The position numbers and the translations under genes were made by a program. This document shows, piece by piece, positions 35,162 to 45,499 of a stretch of DNA of 64,000 nt. Below the pieces are notes generated by a model that was not told where the DNA came from, searched no databases, and saw only the letters and a list, made by a program, of their open reading frames with translations. Source of the stretch: VBAS01 sp963773465 (GTDB taxonomy: Bacteria; Bacteroidota; Bacteroidia; Chitinophagales; Chitinophagaceae). Positions within the stretch are counted from its first letter, which is position 1; each line of letters begins with the position of its first letter. The stretch covers positions 1,054,001-1,118,000 of the forward strand of contig CAVZBF010000002.1 of NCBI GenBank assembly GCA_963773465.1, read 5' to 3'.

Positions 35162-36022
35162 ATGAAAAGAAATGAGTTTTTGAAATTAAGTGGTGGGCTT
35201 GCATTAGCAGGTCTTGCAGCAAATCGGGCCTGGCTTCCCTTACATCAGAAGAAAAAAAATTAAAAGCGTTTGGGTTACAATTATGGAGTGTTCGTGATGA
35301 CCTGCGGAAAGATCCCAAAGGTGTTTTAAAACAATTATCTTCTTATGGTTATAAACAAATTGAAAGTTATGAAGGAAGAAAGGAATGTTTTGGGGAATGA
35401 CCAATACGGAATTTAAAAAATATATGGATGAACTGGGAATGAAAATCATTTCCAGCCATTGTGATATCAATAAGGATTTTGAAAAGAAAGCCGCTGAAGC
35501 TGCCGCGATCGGAATGAAATATCTTATTTGCCCATGAAAGGCCCGCAAAAAAACTGGATGATTTTAAAAAATTTGCAGAGGAGTTTAACCAGAAAGGCGA
35601 GATATGTAAGAAGAACGGGATTCGTTTTGCCTATCATAATCATGATTATTCATTTAAAGAAATGAATGGTGAAATGCCGACAGGATGTAATGATGAAGAA
35701 TACCGATCCGCATCTGGTGGATTTTGAAATGGATATGTATTGGGTAGTAGCCGGCGGCCAGGATATTGAAGCATGGTTAAAGAAATATCCGAAACGTTTT
35801 CGCTTATGTCATGTAAAGGATCGTAAGAAAGGCGCTACTGCCACTGAAAAAGATGCAAGCGTTGTTGTAGGTACAGGGAGTATTGATTATCCTAAAATTT
35901 TAAAGACAGCAAAAAAACAAGGAATGGAATATTATATTGTTGAGCAGGAAAAATGGGAAGGCACAACTCCAATGCAAGCCGCGCAGGCAGATGCCAGTTA
36001 TATGAAGACATTAAAAATTTAA
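35162..36022 (+). CDS. sugar phosphate isomerase/epimerase, exported TIM barrel (frameshifted)
   Basis: Begins MKRNEFLKLSGGLALAGLAA, a signal peptide with a KR in the place of the twin arginines. After shifts near 35225, 35390, 35535 and 35685 the sequence continues through KAFGLQLWSVRDDLRKDPKG, MDELGMKIISSHCDINKDFE, NGIRFAYHNHDYSFKEMNGE, HLVDFEMDMYWVVAGGQD and FRLCHVKDRKKG, the usual xylose-isomerase-like pattern with His/Asp/Glu metal ligands. Repaired length about 287 residues. It is the last gene of the plus-strand sugar-oxidation run and the third TIM-barrel protein of the locus. Confidence 0.85.
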
Positions 36023-36024
36023 GA

Positions 36025-36459
36025 CTACAAGGAAATATTAATAACGAAAGGTGATACTTTATAATAGGTATCGCCTTTTTTAATTATGATACAATCAAAA
36101 GAAAGAAGTGCTCCGGGTTCGAGATTTTTTAATGAATATAGTTTCTCATTCTCTACCTCAACGTTTTCGAACTCTGGTGTAACAAATTCTCCATAGTTTT
36201 TGCGTTCTACCAGCATGTTCTTTCGCCTTATATCCCACAAAATTCTAAAGCTCACGATTTGATAAGTCGCGTCGCTTATTACTAGTTGGAATTTTTTTCG
36301 GAAAAACTTTCGTTTAATGACTTTTGAATCTCTTTTACTTTTTATATGCACTGAAACTTCATCAGAAGCAATTACACCTTTAGAGAAACAGCTAATCGTA
36401 TCCCTATCTTGAGCAAAGCCTTTTATACTCAGAATAAATGTCAATAGTAATAATCGCAT
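36025..36459 (-). CDS. small secreted protein, GldM C-terminal-like pattern
   Basis: 144 residues with a signal peptide (MRLLLLTFILSIKGFAQ). The mature part has a beta-rich look: YQIVSFRILWDIRRKNMLVE, EFVTPEFENVEV and LEPGALLSFDCIIIKKGD. The order of VVSF-like, TPE and FDxI-like motifs resembles the C-terminal domain of the gliding and type IX secretion protein GldM, but this is from memory and weak. Function unknown. The frame is intact although genes around it are broken. Confidence 0.6.
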   Translation of the reverse strand: MRLLLLTFILSIKGFAQDRDTISCFSKGVIASDEVSVHIKSKRDSKVIKRKFFRKKFQLVISDATYQIVSFRILWDIRRKNMLVERKNYGEFVTPEFENVEVENEKLYSLKNLEPGALLSFDCIIIKKGDTYYKVSPFVINISL

Positions 36460-36465
36460 AGTAAA

Positions 36466-37218
36466 TCAAGACAAAGCATCTCTCAAAGAACGAACATCAC
36501 TCGGGCTTATTGCATTATTAAAATAACTCTCTTCAGAATTTGCAAAAGCCGGATGTATAAACTGCATCGGACTTTTTGCTTTTCCCCTAAGCGAAGAATG
36601 AAATTCCGTACAACCTGTTTTTTCGGCAAGCATTTTAATATTATCTTTTCTTACACCACTGCCCGGCATAATAATGATTCGTTCATCTGCCTGTTTATTT
36701 AATTGAGCAATCAAATCAACTGCCTTACTATTGACTATCGACCCCTGACTAGCGACTGAAGGCTGCTGCCCTGAAGTAAGTATCCGCTCGCAACCGATCT
36801 CAATCAATTCTTCCAATGCCACAAAAGGATCATTACAACGATCAAAAGCCCGGTGAAAAGTAACATCCAATGGATAGGCAGCTCAATCAATTCCGAAGTT
36901 CTTGTCATATCAATGGTGCCATCCATATTCAATAAGCCAATCACAATTCCTTCACATCCCAACTCTTTACACAAGCCTGACATCATTCAGCATTATCTCA
37001 AACTCATCTTTTGTATATAAAAAATCTCCGCCTCTTGGACGAATGATCAGGAATAATGAAATAGAAAAAGCTTCTCTGCATTTTTTTATATGACCATACG
37101 AAGGAGTAGTACCTCCTTCAGCAAGATTGGCGCAAAGTTCAATGCGATCAGCGCCGCCTTCAACAGCTGATTTTGTAGTAGGAAAATCTGAAGTAGCAAT
37201 TTCAATGATATATTTCAT
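36466..37218 (-). CDS. cutC: copper homeostasis protein CutC (frameshifted)
   Basis: Family landmarks in order: EIATSDFPTTKSAVEGGADR, IELCANLAEGGTTPSYGHIK, IRPRGGDFLYTKDEFEIML, ELGCEGIVIGLLNMDGTID, VTFHRAFDRCNDP, GCERILTSGQQPS, IMPGSGVRKDN. The frame is broken near 36970 and 36880; corrected length about 250 residues, the usual CutC size. CutC is a TIM-barrel protein historically linked to copper tolerance, with its molecular role still debated. No signal peptide. Confidence 0.88.
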
Positions 37219-37299
37219 AAATTTATCTTTGATCTATCGGGACAATTTTCAATATTTAAAGTTCAAATTAATGAGAATTGAACATTGAGCATTGAATGT

Positions 37300-38344
37300 T
37301 TTCTTATTTCGGATTAAAAAACTTTTAGACTTCACTAGTTTCTCCATCTCATTTGTTCTTAATCGCATATTAAACCCTTGATGAATAGCAAAAGCATCCC
37401 ACCTGTCCTTTTTTATTTACTGCAAGAAAAGCAACCTGTATATCTTTTGCTTTTTCCTTTTTATTTTTACAATGCGTTCAATTATTTTTTTACAGGCTGC
37501 TTCAGGTGATAAACCCTGCCGCATTAATTCAACAACCGAATGTGAACCGGCGACACGGATCACATCTTCACCTTGTCCCGTTGCCGTGCAGGCCCCTACT
37601 TCATTATCTACATAAAATCCGGCGCCAATGATCGGTGAATCACCTAACCTTCCCCGCATTTTAAAACCGGCGCCACTTGTCGTACAACTTCCACTCAAAT
37701 TTCCATATGAATCCATCGCTACCATCCCAATCGTATCATGGTTCCATTCGCCATTATCTAATTTGGCTGGAGCAAATGGTCCATGGTCCTGTTTATTTTC
37801 AATATTAATTGCAGGTGGTTTGTATTCTGATTTCTTTAGCCAGTTATCATAGCTTTTTGTGCATCCGGTGAAAGCTTTTGTTCTTCCAACGGAAATCCTT
37901 CCGCAACGGCAAATTGTTGTGCCCCGACTGCCGACCAGCATCACATGCGGCGTTTTTTCCATCACTCTTCTTGCCACAGAGATCGGATGTTTTATTCTTT
38001 CCAAAAAAGCAACACTGCCACAATTGAAATTTATCATCCATGATACAGGCATCGAGTGTAACAAATCCATCCCGGTCAGGATTGGCACCAAGACCAACAC
38101 AACAATTCTTTCGATGCTTCAGTGACCATTACACCTTTTTCAACCGCATCCAGTGCTCTGCCGTTTTTACTTAATACTTCCCAGGCTGCTTTGTTGGCTT
38201 CAATCCCGGCATCCCAGGTTGAAATAACAACTGGTTTTCCTGTGCAACTGTGTCTACCGGTTGATTCGGCAATATTTTTTTAGTCACCACAGTTGCGAAA
38301 GAAGTAAATACCGAGGCCTGGATAAACTTTCTTCTATTGATCAT
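37300..38344 (-). CDS. N4-glycosylasparaginase / isoaspartyl peptidase family, exported (frameshifted)
   Basis: Starts at 38344 with MINRRKFIQASVFTSFATVV, a Tat-like signal. Homology continues as PVVISTWDAGIEANKAAWEV, NGRALDAVEKGV, PDRDGFVTLDACIMDD, IKHPISVARRVMEKTPHVML. The autocatalytic cleavage site lies at NHDTIGMVAMD, where Thr becomes the N-terminal nucleophile of the beta chain. GRLGDSPIIGAGFYVDN and CTATGQGEDVIR follow. At least five frame breaks occur and the exact stop is uncertain (37300 is approximate). The DTIGMV form points to the aspartylglucosaminidase branch that removes GlcNAc-Asn linkages; this fits the hexosaminidase gene nearby. Confidence 0.8.
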
Positions 38345-38515
38345 TGTTAAAGATTTATGCAGTCGAAATTAAAGGATTACCCAAACTTTCCCTAAAACTG
38401 ACAAAACGATGTTCCGATTAACATATATCAATCGCAAAGCTGTCATAAAGCCTGAACTTTGCAAAGAATTTGATGTATTAAACATTGGAACATATACTTT
38501 GACCAAATAGAAACA

Positions 38516-39054
38516 ATGAAAATAGAAATAATCGCAGGCAGCCCAAGAGTAAACAGTGTTACCAGAAGGGTGGCCATCAATCTTAAAAACTGGCTGGATA
38601 AGAATACGGATCATGAAATTGGGATCATTGATATGAAGGACTGGAATTTGCCGCCAGTGCAATCGTTTTTGTATCAGTTGACAAAACTCCGGATGAATTT
38701 AAACCACTTGCTGAAAGAATATTTAATGCCGATGCTTTTATTCTTGTTACACCGGAATACAATGGCAGCTACTCTCCGGCAATGAAAAATCTGCTGGATC
38801 ATTTTCCAAAACAACATCACAAACCTTTTGGAATAGTAACTGCATCACCGGGTGCAATGGGTGGTATCAGGGCATCACAACAATTGCTGCAATTGATACC
38901 TGCGTTGTTTGGAATTGCGTCACCCTATTTGCTGATCGTTCCGGCAGTCGATAAGAAATTTGACGAACAAGGAAATTTGCTAGATGAGAACTTTGAAAAA
39001 AGAGTACACAATTTTATTACTGAATTTCTTTGGTTATCTGAGAAAATTGTGTGA
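38516..39054 (+). CDS. NADPH-dependent FMN reductase family protein (one frameshift)
   Basis: MKIEIIAGSPRVNSVTRRVA carries the flavodoxin-like phosphate-binding loop (GSPRxxS), and VTPEYNGSYSPAMKNLLDHF the second FMN-contacting motif. A shift near 38660 to 38780 divides the frame; with one base added the product is about 180 residues, normal for the family. GIVTASPGAMGGIRASQQL is also typical. It reduces FMN or quinones with NAD(P)H in the cytoplasm; the in vivo substrate is unknown. Confidence 0.87.
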
Positions 39055-39177
39055 GAAAAGTTGCGGCATAAAGTTGAGTTTCAGCAGCGATGAAAGATCA
39101 TTCTTTAATAACGATGCTTACAATCGTTGCGAACGCTGAGATAAGATGAAAAGCGAGAACCAGATGATCCGCTGATT

Positions 39178-39208
39178 GGACGCAATAAAGCTTAATAGTA
39201 GCAATAAA
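39178..39208 (+). repeat. dispersed repeat (GCGACGCAAC family), copy 3
   Basis: GGACGCAATAAAGCTTAATA followed by GTAGCAATAAA, matching the 3' part of the copy at 26842-26899. It lies just upstream of a pirin gene. Confidence 0.55.
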
Positions 39209-39238
39209 TTTGTCCACAAAATAAAAAAGGAATTTATC

Positions 39239-39949
39239 ATGAAGACCATTCTTCACAAAGCAAATACAAGAGGCCATGCGAATCATGGATGGCTTGATAC
39301 TTATCACACTTTCAGTTTTGCAGGTTATCACGATCCTGAAAGAATTCATTTTGGTGCATTAAGAGTTTTAAATGATGATACCGTTGCCGGTGGAATGGGT
39401 TTTGGTACACACCCGCATGATAATATGGAGATCATTTCTATTCCCACCAGTGGTGATCTGGAACATAGGGACAACATGGGCAATACACAGGTAATCAGCC
39501 AGGGTGATGTACAGGTAATGAGTGCAGGAACAGGTATTCAGCATGGTGAAAAAAATAAAAACCCTGATAAACCGGTAAAGTTTTTCCAGATCTGGGTTTT
39601 TCCGAATAAAAAAAATGTTGAGCCACGTTATGATCAGAAAAATTTTTCTGATGCTGACAAGCATAATAAACTATTGACAGTTGTTTCACCCATCGGAACA
39701 AATGATGGTGGTGTGCAGATCCACCAGGATGCATGGTTCAGTTTGGGCAAACTGGATAAAGATTTCACAACAGACTATAAACTAAAAAATAGTAAGAATG
39801 GCGTTTATGCATTTGTGATCGAAGGTTCGATGTCAATCAATGGTGAAAAATTAGAAAAGAGAGATGGATTGGCGATCTCAGAAACAGATGAATTAAAAAT
39901 TAAAGCCGATAGTGATGCAGAATTATTATTGATGGAAGTTCCAATATAG
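39239..39949 (+). CDS. pirin family protein (copy 1)
   Basis: About 236 residues from ATG 39239 (MKTILHKANTRGHANHGWLD). The metal-binding cupin motif is seen as FGTHPHDNMEIISIPTSGDL and HRDNMGNTQVISQGDVQVMS, with GTGIQHGEKNKN. Similar E. coli proteins (YhhW) have quercetinase activity, but most pirins have no proven substrate. The frame is open upstream to 39176 but that part overlaps a dispersed repeat, so the later start is preferred. This gene is intact in a region where many are broken. Confidence 0.9.
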   Translation: MKTILHKANTRGHANHGWLDTYHTFSFAGYHDPERIHFGALRVLNDDTVAGGMGFGTHPHDNMEIISIPTSGDLEHRDNMGNTQVISQGDVQVMSAGTGIQHGEKNKNPDKPVKFFQIWVFPNKKNVEPRYDQKNFSDADKHNKLLTVVSPIGTNDGGVQIHQDAWFSLGKLDKDFTTDYKLKNSKNGVYAFVIEGSMSINGEKLEKRDGLAISETDELKIKADSDAELLLMEVPI

Positions 39950-40019
39950 ACGTTTGTCGGGACGCTGAAGCGGCCTGACACATACGATTAAAATGAACTA
40001 ATAAAAATCATAAACGATA

Positions 40020-40900
40020 ATGAGCAATCAAAGATCAGTTGAAGCAGTAATAGCACCACCGCCACCGCATATGGTAGGTGATGGATTCAGGGTGCATAAT
40101 TTTTTCCCGGGTACAAAACAGATCGAGAAAACAAGAATGAGTCCTTTCTTTATGATGGACTATGATTCAAAAATAGACTTTAGCCCGAAAGAAGAACCAC
40201 GTGGTGTTGGTGTGCATCCGCATGCAGGTTTTGAAACCGTGACCATTGCCTATCATGGTAAAGTTGCGCATCATGACAGTGCCGGCAACAGCGGTATAAT
40301 TGGTGAAGGTGATGTACAATGGATGACAGCAGGTTCAGGATTATTGCATAAAGAATATCATGAAGAAGAATTCAGCAAAAAAGGTGGTCTATTTCAAATG
40401 GTGCAATTATGGGTGAATCTTCCTGCAAAAGATAAAAAGACAAACCTAAATACCAGGAGATAACAAATGCAATGATGAGCAAAGTCATATTTGCCTGGTG
40501 AAAAAGGGTATGTTGAAGTTATAGCAGGTGAATACAATGGAGTAAAAGGCCCGGCATCCACTTTTACTCCAATGCATGTTTATAATGCAAGATTGAAAAA
40601 AGATGCAACGTTAGAATTAAGTTTTCCAACAGAATTATCAATACCGGTTTACTGATAATAGAAGGCAATGTAAAAGTAAATGGCATCAATGCACATGCTG
40701 ATCATTTTATTTTATTGAAAAATGATGGGGAAGAATTTACAATTGAGGCAACTGAAGATTCAATAATATTGGTTTTATCCGGCGAGCCAATCAATGAACC
40801 TATCGTTGCATATGGCCCATTTGTAATGAATACATGGGAAGAAATTGAACAGGCAATGAATGATGTGAATGCGGGGAAGTTTGGAGTATTGGAAGATTAA
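40020..40900 (+). CDS. pirin family protein (copy 2, frameshifted)
   Basis: Begins MSNQRSVEAVIAPPPPHMVG and has the long-type pirin pattern: FFPGTKQIEKTRMSPFFMMD, GVGVHPHAGFETVTIAYHGK, HHDSAGNSGIIGEGDVQWMT and GSGLLHKEYHEEEF, then after breaks near 40450 and 40640 GYVEVIAGEYNGVKGPASTF and the C-terminal cupin with PIVAYGPFVMNTWEEIEQAM. About 293 residues when repaired. It differs from copy 1 in length and belongs to the standard two-cupin pirins. Possible roles: redox sensing or flavonoid dioxygenase; not decided. Confidence 0.88.
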
Positions 40901-40939
40901 AGACATATTGCTCTATGTGAAAAACTAGAGCTAAATCGT

Positions 40940-41430
40940 CTATTGCCCATTGCTGATTGCGTTTTTCTTTTGCATAAAATTCAACAAGATTCTTTCTCGC
41001 ATTATTCTGAACTGCCCTTTTCATAAAACCTGTCCAGCCAAATAACACTCCTTTCCATCCCAATGCCTGGCTAATCCATGTGCTTAATCTGAAAGCATCA
41101 CTATGTTCAATGATCTTTCCATCTTTTAATCTCATAAATGCTTTGATATTATTCGTTACTTTATTTCCTGTTTTTGAAAAAGTATAATTAGCTACCCAGT
41201 TACAGGTTGCATATTCTTCATCGATCAATTCAATATTGGAAAAAATCAGGGAAAAATCTTTTGCATTCTTACAAAGCATTTCCCACATGGATTTTACTTC
41301 ATCGCCTTTCAAGTAAGAAAAACAGGATCACTAAAAACAATATCATCGCTATAACAATCATTCATCGTTTTGTAATCAAGTTTTTGAAAAGCGAATAAAA
41401 TCTTTCGATGATCTGTTTATTATCACTCAT
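40940..41430 (-). CDS. SnoaL-like / NTF2 superfamily protein (frameshifted)
   Basis: Starts at 41430 with MSDNKQIIERFYSLF, then after a shift DYKTMNDCYSDDIVFSDPVF and, after another near 41310, KGDEVKSMWEMLCKNAKDFS, CNWVANYTFSKTGNKVTNNI and GKIIEHSDAFRLSTWISQAL, the usual order of an NTF2-like fold used by SnoaL-type proteins. The open frame runs on past 40940, but a shift near 40965 would end it at TAG 40940, a better fit to family length (about 160 residues). Function not predictable. Confidence 0.75.
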
Positions 41431-41492
41431 AAAATAGTTAGTTACAGTAAATGAAGAATAGCTAAATTTAATTACCTCAAATCTAAATCATC

Positions 41493-43379
41493 ATGCTACG
41501 CAAATTGCTTCTTATTTCATTTTTATTTTGCTTCTTATTTACCACTGCGCAAACCGACCAGGACAGCGCATGGATACGTGAAAACTATACCAAAGAAAGA
41601 AATTACATCCCGATGCGGGATGGCATAAAACTTTTCACTGCGGTTTATTCACCAAAAGATAAAAGTGAAAAACATCCGATACTGATGATTCGAACACCTT
41701 ATTCCTGCGCGCCTTATGGTGCTGATTTTTCCGGTCGCTTGTTATCGCAGTCATTGGAAATATTATTGCCGGGAAAATTATATTATCGTTTTACAGGATG
41801 TAAGAGGCAGATGGATGAGTGAAGGTGAATTTGTGGATGTACGCCCATTTATTAAAGACAAAAAAACAAATACCGATATTGATGAAGCCAGCGATACTTA
41901 TGATGCGATCGACTGGCTGGTAAAAAATTTACCAAATAACAATGGCAATGTTGGAGTATTTGGAATTTCTTATCCCGGGTTTTATGCTACAATGGTAGCT
42001 GCATCAGGTCATCCTGCTTTAAAAGCGGTAAGTCCGCAGGCGCCGGTAACAGAATGGTTTATGGGTGATGACTTTCATCACAACGGTGCTTTTTTCAAAT
42101 GGATGGATTTAGTTTTTATTCTGGTTTTGGCAAACCAAGACCGAAACCAACAACCGTAGGGCCAACAGGATTTAATTTTAAGATCAGGGATAATTATCAA
42201 TTTTATTTGCAGGCAGGCACATTAAAAAATCTTGCCAAAATGATGGGCGACAGTATTAAATTCTGGCATGAGATGTATACAGCATCCTAACTATGATGAT
42301 TGGTGGAAAGCAAGAGATGCAAGAAGAGCTATGTATAATATCAAACCGGCCATGCTTACTGTTGGCGGTTTGTTTGATGCAGAAGATTGTTATGGCGCAT
42401 GGAATTTATACAAGGCAATTGAAAAACAAAATCCTGGTATCAAGTAATAAAATAGTAATGGGCCCATGGTGCCATGGTCAATGGGGCATCGAGAGATGGA
42501 TCTTTTCTTGGAAATATTCGATTTGGCGCCGCACACTGCATTCTGGTATCAAAACAATATTGAAATTCCTTTCTTTAATTATTACCTGAAAGGAAAAGGC
42601 GAAGATCCCAAATTATCAGAAGCAACGATATTTCTTACAGGAGAAAATCAATGGAAGAATTTTGATCAATGGCCGCCGGCAAATGTGTCCAATCAGCCAA
42701 TTTATTTTCAATCAAATGGAAATTTATCATGGAGTAAACCAACTGATAAAAAAGCGTGCAAGTGAATATATAAGCGATCCTGCACATCCGGTTCCATATA
42801 CTGAAGATGTTCATTTCAATCGTACAGCTGATTATATGACCGATGATCAGCGTTTTGCTTCACGAAGAGCAGATGTATTGACGTTTCAAACAGATGTATT
42901 GAAAGAAGATCTGACCCTTGCCGGACCTGTTATTGCTGATCTCTGGTAAGCATTACTGGGACCGATGCCGATTTTGTTGTAAAGGTCATTGATGTATTTC
43001 CGGATGATTTTAAATATCGCGACGCTGCTCAGCAAGGTCGTGTGGATCGTAGCACTATATCCAATGGGTGGTTACCAAATGCTGGTTCGCGGAGAAATTA
43101 TGAGAGGAAAATTCAGGAACAGTTTTGAAACCCCAACTCCATTCACGCCAAATAAAGTGGAGAAAGTAAAATTTGATCTGCCTGATGTTGCACATACATT
43201 TAAAAAAGGACACCGGTTAATGATACAGATACAAAGCAGTTGGTTTCCATTGGCAGATCGTAACCCGCAGAAGTTTGTAAATATTTATGAAGCTGATATA
43301 ACAGACTTTCAGAAAGCGACGATAAGACTTTATCATAATTCTGATAATGCAAGCAGTATTAGTTTGCCAGTCATGAAGT
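41493..43379 (+). CDS. CocE/NonD family hydrolase (S15 peptidase-like), exported, copy 1 (frameshifted)
   Basis: Signal peptide MLRKLLLISFLFCFLFTTAQ. Then MRDGIKLFTAVYSPKDKSEK, a D-rich GRWMSEGEFVDVRP, the nucleophile Ser motif GVFGISYPGFYATMVAASGH, MGPWCHGQW, and the C-terminal jelly-roll SWFPLADRNPQKFVNI. Breaks lie near 41760, 42100, 42285, 42440, 42480, 42760, 42945 and 43035; the full protein would be about 630 residues. The family contains acyl esterases, glutaryl-7-ACA acylases and X-Pro dipeptidyl peptidases. It is a tandem paralog of the intact gene that follows. Confidence 0.85.
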
Positions 43380-43437
43380 GAGAATTGAAAGGCGAGTCAG
43401 TAACCATAAAGAGATACAAAAAAGTAATAAAGACACT

Positions 43438-45303
43438 ATGAAAAAAAAGATTGGTCATTTGTTCCTGTTGTTTTTTCCTATTGCTCTTGCCGCACAAAAT
43501 ACCATTGATACGGGATATGTAAGAGAGAATTACAGCAAGTCCGAGCATTATATCACGATGCGGGATGGTGTAAAACTATTTACAGCTATCTATACTCCGA
43601 AAGAAAGCGGCAGCTACCCCATCCTGATGCAACGCACACCTTACTCCTGTTTTCCATATGGTGTTGCGAAATACAGGCAAAGGATCGGACCTAATAATTA
43701 TCTCGTGAAGGAGAAATACATTATTGTTTACCAGGATGCACGCGGACGATATAAAAGTGAGGGAAGGTTTGAAGAAATGACGCCATACAAAACAGTTAAG
43801 AAATCGAATACAGATGTAGATGAATCAAGTGATACCTATGATACCATAGAATGGTTATTGAAAAATACCTCGAATAATGGTAAAGTCGGTATCTGGGGCA
43901 TTTCTTTTCCTGGTTTTTATTCGACTGCTGCACTGCCAGATGCCCATCCTGCATTAAAAGCAGTTTCGCCGCAAGCTCCAATGGCAGATGAGTTCATTGG
44001 TGACGATTGTAATCATAACGGTGCATTTTTCCTCCTTGACAATTTTGGTTTTTACAACGGATTTGATGGTGCCCGCAATGCGGATAGTACGGACTATGAA
44101 CCATTTTTTAATGTCCGTTACAACGATGCCTATCAATTTTTCCTGGATATGGGGCCTGCCAAAAATCTAAATACACCTGCTTTTTTTGGTGATCCCAATA
44201 CTACCTGGCGACAAGTAGTTGCTCATGACACTTATGATGATTTTTGGAAAGCGAAGAATATCCGGGACCATCTCAAAAATATTAAACCTGCTGTTTTGAT
44301 CGTGGGCGGATGGTTTGATGCAGAAGATATGTTCGGTGCCTTGCAGACCTACCGTGCCATCGAGAAATTATCGCCTGGTAATAATGCCAGGCTGGTGATG
44401 GGTCCGTGGACACATGGTGGATGGTCAAGACCTGCCTGGCCGTCGTTTGGTAGTTATCGTTTCGGATCCGACTTGAATAAATATTACCAGGAGGATATCG
44501 AGACTAAATTTTTTGAGTTCTATTTAAAAGATAAGGGCAGCTTTAACCAACCTGAAATAACTTTATTTGAAACCGGGTCCAATCAATGGAAAAATTATGA
44601 TTCCTGGCCTCCGGCCAATAGCAACCCTGTTACTTATTATTTGCAATCGAATGGTGGTTTATCGACAAATAAACCCAGCCAACCAAAAGGCATGAGTGAA
44701 TATACAAGCGACCCTGCGAAGCCAGTCCCTTATACTCCTGTTATTTCCGGTGGTAGAAACAATGAATACCTGGTCGAAGACCAGCGATTCGCTGCAAGAC
44801 GCCCCGATGTATTGGTGTTCCAGACCGATTCATTAAATGAAGACCTTCTATTGACCGGTGAGATTGCTGCCAACCTTTTTGTCTCCATGACAGGAACAGA
44901 TGCGGATTTCATCGTCAAGCTAATCGATGTATGGCCTGCTAACTCTACGTTACCTGCACTCCCGGGAGCCCAAAACCCGACGCAGATGGGAGGCTTTCAG
45001 CAAATGGTAAGAGCGGAAGTGTTCCGTGGAAAATTCCGAAACAGTTTTTCAAAACCAGTGCCATTTATAAAAGACAAAATTGAAAAAGTCTCATTTAAAT
45101 TGAATGAAGTAGCACATACGTTCAAAAAAGGACATCGTATCATGGTACAAATACAAAGCAGTTGGTTTCCGCTAGTAGATCGAAACCCTCAAAAGTTTCT
45201 TCGTATACCCGAAGCCAACGAAAGCGATTTTCAAAAAGCAACAATAAGAATATATCATGACGCCACGAACAGCAGCAATATTATTTTACAAGTAATAAAA
45301 TAA
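43438..45303 (+). CDS. CocE/NonD family hydrolase (S15 peptidase-like), exported, copy 2
   Basis: 621 residues from ATG 43438, which gives the signal peptide MKKKIGHLFLLFFPIALAAQ (the frame is open from 43378 but the upstream residues are charged). Catalytic Ser in GIWGISFPGFYSTAALPDAH (about 150), Asp in VGGWFDAEDMFG (about 290), His in MGPWTHGGWSRPAW (about 325), and the C-terminal beta domain LLTGEIAANLFVSMTGTDAD, SSWFPLVDRNPQKF. Very similar to the gene just before it. Likely cleaves peptides or acyl esters in the periplasm. Intact frame. Confidence 0.9.
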   Translation: MKKKIGHLFLLFFPIALAAQNTIDTGYVRENYSKSEHYITMRDGVKLFTAIYTPKESGSYPILMQRTPYSCFPYGVAKYRQRIGPNNYLVKEKYIIVYQDARGRYKSEGRFEEMTPYKTVKKSNTDVDESSDTYDTIEWLLKNTSNNGKVGIWGISFPGFYSTAALPDAHPALKAVSPQAPMADEFIGDDCNHNGAFFLLDNFGFYNGFDGARNADSTDYEPFFNVRYNDAYQFFLDMGPAKNLNTPAFFGDPNTTWRQVVAHDTYDDFWKAKNIRDHLKNIKPAVLIVGGWFDAEDMFGALQTYRAIEKLSPGNNARLVMGPWTHGGWSRPAWPSFGSYRFGSDLNKYYQEDIETKFFEFYLKDKGSFNQPEITLFETGSNQWKNYDSWPPANSNPVTYYLQSNGGLSTNKPSQPKGMSEYTSDPAKPVPYTPVISGGRNNEYLVEDQRFAARRPDVLVFQTDSLNEDLLLTGEIAANLFVSMTGTDADFIVKLIDVWPANSTLPALPGAQNPTQMGGFQQMVRAEVFRGKFRNSFSKPVPFIKDKIEKVSFKLNEVAHTFKKGHRIMVQIQSSWFPLVDRNPQKFLRIPEANESDFQKATIRIYHDATNSSNIILQVIK

Positions 45304-45352
45304 GACCTTTGACTAAATTATGGAGGCTGTCTCAACAATTGATGAAGCAGGG

Positions 45353-45451
45353 ATCACAAAGAACACAACGAAATCACGAAGAACACAAAGTGAGGATAAT
45401 AAATAGAAGCTTCTTTGTGTCCTTTGTGTATGCTTTGTGCACTTCGTGTTA
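45353..45451. repeat. dispersed hairpin repeat (CACGAAG type), copy 1
   Basis: ATCACGAAGAACACAAAG near 45373 is answered by CTTTGTGTCCTTTGTG near 45413 and GCACTTCGTGTTAC near 45439. The arms form a long imperfect hairpin. No gene is seen in 45304-45499. Confidence 0.7.
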
Positions 45452-45499
45452 CTTATTTCTTTTGACACGACCTCTTTCTTGTACTAAAAATAATTTCAA

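Noticed and set aside
45353..45451. Long hairpin as a tRNA or structured RNA gene
   Set aside because: No tRNA features (CCA end, TTC arm, anticodon loop), and related hairpins occur in other gaps, so it is a dispersed repeat.
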